From Pseudorasbora parva (lineage: Eukaryota > Chordata > Actinopteri > Cypriniformes > Gobionidae), in assembly GCF_024679245.1 (NCBI RefSeq), contig NC_090177.1:24964950-25028949 (forward strand): a DNA stretch of 64,000 nucleotides. The letters run 5' to 3'. How positions within the stretch are numbered: position 1 is the stretch's first letter; the number at the start of each line of letters is the position of its first letter. Of the stretch, positions 59,565 through 64,000 are shown one piece after another. The notes below the pieces were generated by a model. The model was given only the letters and a program-made list of their open reading frames with translations, was not told where the DNA came from and did no database searches. The translations under genes were made by a program, and so were the position numbers.

Positions 59565-60592
59565 AACTCTGAACCACCCTGAACTACACCCTTCCTTTTT
59601 CTCCATTCTTAACCCAGACCCTAAAATCAAGCTCACCACACATCTGTATCATTCCTGAAGCTTACGGCTTGCAGATATATACCTAACTTCGTAGTGTGTG
59701 AAAGTACTCTTAACTTGTGCACTATAGTTAGTGTCACCCATAGCTCTGAAATGCTTTCATTTTGTATCATTATCAGGTTTACCTTGTTGAAATCTTTAAT
59801 GCTGCATTAATAGTGGTTTTAAAGGTTTGTAAGTTTATCATAGTGTATCATTGGATTACATCCGAGTGCATTCCAGTTCCAGCTGAACATCATTTGAAAC
59901 GAGACCATTTCACATTGTAATTTCATGTCATTTCTAGTGTTTAACTCTGTCTCCTTCCTGTAATATTACAAGCCAGTATCCTGGAAAAAGAAACGCATTT
60001 GAATTTGGTGATAATGGTGCGTGAAGGTGCTTTCAGGGAGTGATGAAATGTATAACTTTTTTCTTTTACTGTTGCATTAACTACTGGACAACCCAGTTTT
60101 GGAAAATTTGGTACATGATTGGTATGGTTTGGTTTTGGCAAAATCACAAAATGTATCAAGTTACTGAGACAACCTAACTGTTATTGCTTGTTTGAACCTG
60201 TAGTTTTCACTGATTTTGCTGTAATGTGTTAATAAATTTGACTGGCCAGAAAATCTGCCTATTTGCTTCTTGGTTGTGTGTGCAAATTCCATTGTCTGTT
60301 TTAACTGATTCTTGGGTTCATTGATTTTTATTTTTATCGATTAAAAAGTAGATTTGAGCAAGAAATAACAGAACAAAACTTTCAACCCGGTACAGAAAAT
60401 GTTTTTTACTTCAACACAAATAACTATTCTGTGCAGCGGTAGCCTACATGACACCATAGATTTATTTCAACAAATCTCAGAAACGTATGAAATCCAAATC
60501 ATTTTCAGGGCTTCCAAATTGAGTGTCCGTGTGGTGACGTCAGAGAGTCTGGCTTGGGTCAGGGAATGACTTGAATCCGTCAGGCGGGATTT
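59565..60592. other. Convergent 3' ends of tkt and tnnc1
   Basis: tkt 3' UTR runs to about 60260 (AATAAA 60231-60236, + strand). On the minus strand, tnnc1 AATAAA signals lie at 60461-60466 and 60327-60332. Predicted transcript ends are therefore less than about 250 bp apart and could meet. No repeats seen. Confidence 0.6.
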
Positions 60593-62156
60593 TTACTCGA
60601 CACCCTTCATAAAGTCCAAGAACTCTATTGGTATTAAAAGTAAACATTTTAGCTATCAAAATTAGTGATTTTTAATGAGTAAATATTCATAAAAGTAGCC
60701 TACGATGTTTTGAGTGTTGAATGTTTTTTTGCGTGCGTTACCGTCGTAATCGATCTTGCCGTCGTTGTTCTTGTCACCGTCCTTCATGAGTTCCTCGATG
60801 TCGTCCTCTGTAATGGCCTCACCTGTCGACTCCAGCATGTTCTTCAGCTCCTCTAAATCAATGTAACCATCTCCATTCCTCAAAGAGACCGCAATACATT
60901 TAGATAACAACCACTTTTATTGTAATATGATCGTGCAATAGGCTACACTATAATTATGCTTTGGGGAAAAATGCAATCATACTTATCAAACATGCGGAAG
61001 ACCTCAGCCAGCTCCTCTTCTGATTTTCCTTTGCTCTCCTCTTTCATACAGCGCACCATCATCACCAAGAACTCATCGAAGTCCACTGTCCCGCTTCCTA
61101 CAAAGCGCAGAGACCACTCAACAATGAAATCCCAATGTCATCAACTAGGCTATACATGGTATCTTCATCTAATATCCAACATACCATCCTCATCTACTTC
61201 ATCTACCATTTCCTGCAGCTCTTCTTGGGTGGGGTTCTGTCCCAGCATCCTCATCACCTTCCCCAACTCCTTAGTGCTGATGCAGCCATCTTCAGCGTCC
61301 TGCACGAAGATGTCGAACGCGGCGCGAAACTCTGCCAGGTACAGTCAAATAGCAGCGCAAAAAGTCACACGTAAACAACACTCTTGTGTTTGATGAAAAT
61401 GTGTGCAGTGATATGTTCAAACAGACAGATTAAAGAGACACTCACCATTTTTTTGTTCTTCTGTCAAGTTCTCCACCTATTAGGTATAAGAGAGAGCTCA
61501 AAGCTTTGCTCTAATCGACTTTGAACTAAAAATACAGTATGTTGTAAGACTATATAGCTTGTAATTCGTCAGAGACTGACCACAGTCTATTCTTTACAGG
61601 AATGACAGCTGTCACTCGCTTAACGGCCTTCAGACACCAGACACCCTCTGCCCCATTGTTAAATGCTTTAGCCTCAGTGTCTATGACCATTCGCAATATC
61701 GATTGAAATATCACCAGCTATTGTGGGATATGCTAAACCTAAACTTTTCAATTGTTTTGTTGTGTTCATTTATGTTACAAATCCATTTTGATGATGTGTT
61801 CTGTGCCATTAGGCAATATATCCTTAAAAGGGTACCAAATTGCACCTGTCCCATTTTCATTCTTTGATTTAACCTTGAGTGCTAACTAGATGATGTTTGC
61901 ACTGATTGATTTCTCTGGCAGATTATTAGTTATAATAGAGAAATATGTCATTTACAGAGAAAGGAAATTTCTTCTCAAGGACAGGTTAACTGTCAAATTA
62001 ACAATTATTAAGTAATCATTTAGCTTTCATACAAAAAATGTAGTATGGGACTCTTTTTTTTACATGGTCAGTCTCCTTTCAGACAGCCTGAGGTGCAATG
62101 AAATGCTAATAATTATTGCATCCGTAACTTACCGCTGCTTTATATACATCATCCAT
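60593..62156 (-). CDS. tnnc1: Troponin C1, slow skeletal/cardiac type (6 exons, 161 residues)
   Basis: Calcium sensor of the thin filament in cardiac and slow muscle. Minus-strand exons in order: 62133-62156, 61446-61476, 61185-61331, 60983-61097, 60742-60878, 60593-60624; 486 nt, frame continuous. The predicted 161 residues equal the family length. It starts MDDVYKAA and ends [11 protein letters not shown]-hand I reads [14 protein letters not shown], with the insertion and lost acidic ligands that disable calcium binding in the cardiac/slow isoform but not in fast tnnc2. EF-hands II ([12 protein letters not shown]), III ([12 protein letters not shown]) and IV ([12 protein letters not shown]) keep their ligands. 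The 8-codon first exon is typical of the gene. Cyprinids carry tnnc1a and tnnc1b; not resolved here. Confidence 0.96.
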
Positions 62157-62163
62157 GGCTGTC

Positions 62164-62248
62164 CTGGATTGGGGGTTTTCTTTTTGAAATTGTCTGTAAA
62201 CTCCTTACAAGTGATCCAGCACTGAAGCCCTGTCACCCAGCGCTTACC
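62164..62248 (-). other. tnnc1: Possible short 5' UTR intron of tnnc1
   Basis: Minus strand: a strong donor GAAGAG|GTAAGCG with its last exon base at 62248, and an acceptor CCAATCCAG ending at 62164, 7 bases before the ATG. This would make an 84-bp intron. An unspliced 5' UTR is equally possible. Confidence 0.35.
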
Positions 62249-62353
62249 TCTTCGCAGCAGACACAAGACGAAGAGTCCCAGGGCCACCTGCCTTGGTCTT
62301 TATGACTGGAATGAATGGCTCAGAAAAGACAAAGCCTTTTGTCCCTCCCCTTC

Positions 62354-62436
62354 CTTATCTAAGAGAGCAAGGGATGGGTGAAAAAGGAAAGGGAGCGGGG
62401 CAGAAAGGGGTTAGTGATGGTATGGGCTATAAATAG
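62354..62436 (-). promoter_or_regulatory. tnnc1: tnnc1 upstream muscle-promoter motifs
   Basis: CTATAAATAG/CTATTTATAG at 62427-62436 is a perfect MEF2 consensus (YTAWWWWTAR) and could also serve as a TATA element. AGATAAG (GATA site, minus strand) lies at 62354-62360. MEF2 and GATA factors are established regulators of cardiac troponin C. They sit 200-280 bp upstream of the start codon. Confidence 0.6.
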
Positions 62437-62439
62437 AGG

Positions 62440-63610
62440 AGGAATGTCAGAGACAACAGGCAGGAGAGCTCGAGTTATGACAATAAGTCCTTGGCACTGG
62501 TCTGCCTGGCAGCCTGCGCAACAAGCACATATCACATTCTAAACTTATCCACGGTCACCTGCATTTGCCAATCATTGTTGAGAAGCATCACGACTCTTTC
62601 TTCTCATTCTTGTGGCAGGCACTGGTCGTATATGCACGCATGGAAATGACTATGATCAAAGAGGCCAATAGCACTTATTATTATTAAATCTTAACCAATG
62701 TTGGGGTTTGATTAAGGTGTGTGTCATTTAAAGAACTGAATATTAATATTGAACGTTTTTCATTGGCCAAAGAACCACATATGAGACTTGGATAACCAAA
62801 AAGTCATTAAAAAAATGTATGAACAAAAATAAATGTTAGGAGGTAAAATGGAAAATACATTTGAAAAATAGAAATCCTTGCTTCCATAAAGTTCATAATG
62901 TTCTTTAGATCACCCTTAATCAAGCTGGAGAACATGATCCTCAGATGTAGAGATCTTTTTTAAAATAAAAGAATGCAAAAAAGAGGCACTTTAACTAAAT
63001 GTTTCGTGTACAGTATATGCAAATAACCTCTGATAATTAAATCCATAAAGTATTTTTTTTCCATCGTATATGATAAAAAAAAGAATATGTTTTTGACTGA
63101 AGTAACCATTTTAAATGCAATTCTGAATGAAAGATCAGGGGAAACATCTAATTACTCAAGTCCTAATGTTAGTGAAGTATAAACAGCTGCTTTACTGTGA
63201 CACGAGTCCATCTTTATTTCTATAATTAAGTCCAGCGAAGGGAACTCAAGGCACCTGCCTGAACTGCTTAAAAACATTCATTTATTTTGTGAATTATTAC
63301 ATCAGTTCTTGTGTTTTTTCCTCATTCACTACAAATCAATCCATATTTTATGTCAAAATGAGACAGCAGAAGTGTCATATTAGGCCACAAGGCAAGCTGC
63401 TTAAAAGCAGCAAGCATAGGCTTATGGCTCCAGAGCTGACATCACAATGATACGCTATGCTATTCTGGATTCCTCTGGCCTAAATAAAGAACCACCAACT
63501 AGCCATGAACCTTCCCTTAAAAGACTCAGAGGAGGAGATTACAAAGTGCATGTGCATACAATTCATTCACAAATAGTATAATTTCATAAAAAGTATGAAA
63601 CTGTAATCTG
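62440..63610. other. Region upstream of tnnc1
   Basis: AT-rich, no recognised gene or transposon ends. Minus-strand AATAAA-type signals occur (for example near 63213 and 63283) and could belong to a 3' UTR of the gene suggested at 63618-63710. Confidence 0.45.
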
Positions 63611-63617
63611 GGTTCAT

Positions 63618-63710
63618 TTAGCTATTACAGTTCACAAACTTTTGCTGTGTTAGGGGAAGATGTTGGTTTTCTCTTTTTTTCTTCCCACGTTCTTTACCCA
63701 TGGCCTCATC
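63618..63710 (-). CDS. Possible last coding exon of an unidentified minus-strand gene
   Basis: Minus strand: a pyrimidine-rich acceptor (ACTTTCTCAG) ends at 63711, then a 30-codon open frame with a basic stretch (GKERGKKKRENQ) ends in TAA at 63618-63620. If real, it is the C-terminus of a gene lying beyond the window. A basic tail is not diagnostic, and the reading could be chance. Confidence 0.2.
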   Translation of the reverse strand, partial: DEAMGKERGKKKRENQHLPLTQQKFVNCNS

Positions 63711-64000
63711 CTGAGAAAGTTACAGGTGAGACACCGAAGGTGTGTGTGGGACAGAGAGGACAGAAGGGTTGAACACTAGCAGAACATACACTAGTGACTC
63801 ACTACGGACAGACATTTGTACGAGGAGCAGCAGTCTGGCAAAGTGGTTTTGTAAAATTACAGATACTGTCTCGTTCTTACCCACAGTTTGTTTGGACAGT
63901 AATACAGGGTCCTCATTTTAAAATGGTTCTTAAAGAAGCAAAGATTCAGGAACCTTGGTTGTGTTGGGAAAAAAGTTGCTTGGAAAGCAACAGGCATACT

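Noticed and set aside
60956..61393. Plus-strand ORF of 145 codons opposite tnnc1
   Set aside because: Antisense of troponin C exons 3 and 4 plus intron; the minus strand gives perfect EF-hands.

Overview
The window comes from a ray-finned fish genome, most likely a cypriniform (carp/zebrafish group). All genes are split by GT-AG introns. Their proteins match vertebrate laminin beta-2, USP19, LRRC23, transketolase and troponin C1. The introns are AT-rich and full of small DNA transposons, tRNA-derived SINEs and (TA)n/(GT)n microsatellites of kinds common in cyprinid genomes. The lineage call is inference from the repeats; no species is claimed.

Layout. 85-9503 (+): 3' part of lamb2, covering the last EGF-like repeats, the coiled coil with beta-knob, and the C-terminus. 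11.1-38.1 kb (+): complete usp19, with a CpG-rich non-coding first exon, 25 coding exons and a second, alternative terminal exon. The two ends give an ER membrane-anchored form or a soluble form ending in EEVD. 38709-40812 (+): a five-exon gene for a HAD-fold protein I cannot name. 42.1-45.7 kb (+): lrrc23, with a ciliary X-box-like promoter motif. 47072-59564 (+): complete tkt, 14 coding exons. 60593-62156 (-): complete tnnc1 (cardiac/slow troponin C), convergent with tkt. 62.4-64 kb: tnnc1 upstream DNA and perhaps the last exon of another minus-strand gene.

The genes do not form a pathway; they are an ordinary vertebrate gene neighbourhood. The lamb2-usp19 tandem matches the order on human 3p21, where TKT and TNNC1 also lie. 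LRRC23 is on human 12p13, so its presence here marks a lineage-specific rearrangement.

I found no prokaryotic-style system, CRISPR array or intact mobile-element gene. The main points of interest are the usp19 tail choice, the unnamed HAD gene with an altered first catalytic motif, the lrrc23 X-box, and several nested transposons whose boundaries are fixed by matching target-site duplications. Exon borders were read by hand from splice sites, reading-frame continuity and recalled family sequences; no alignment was run.
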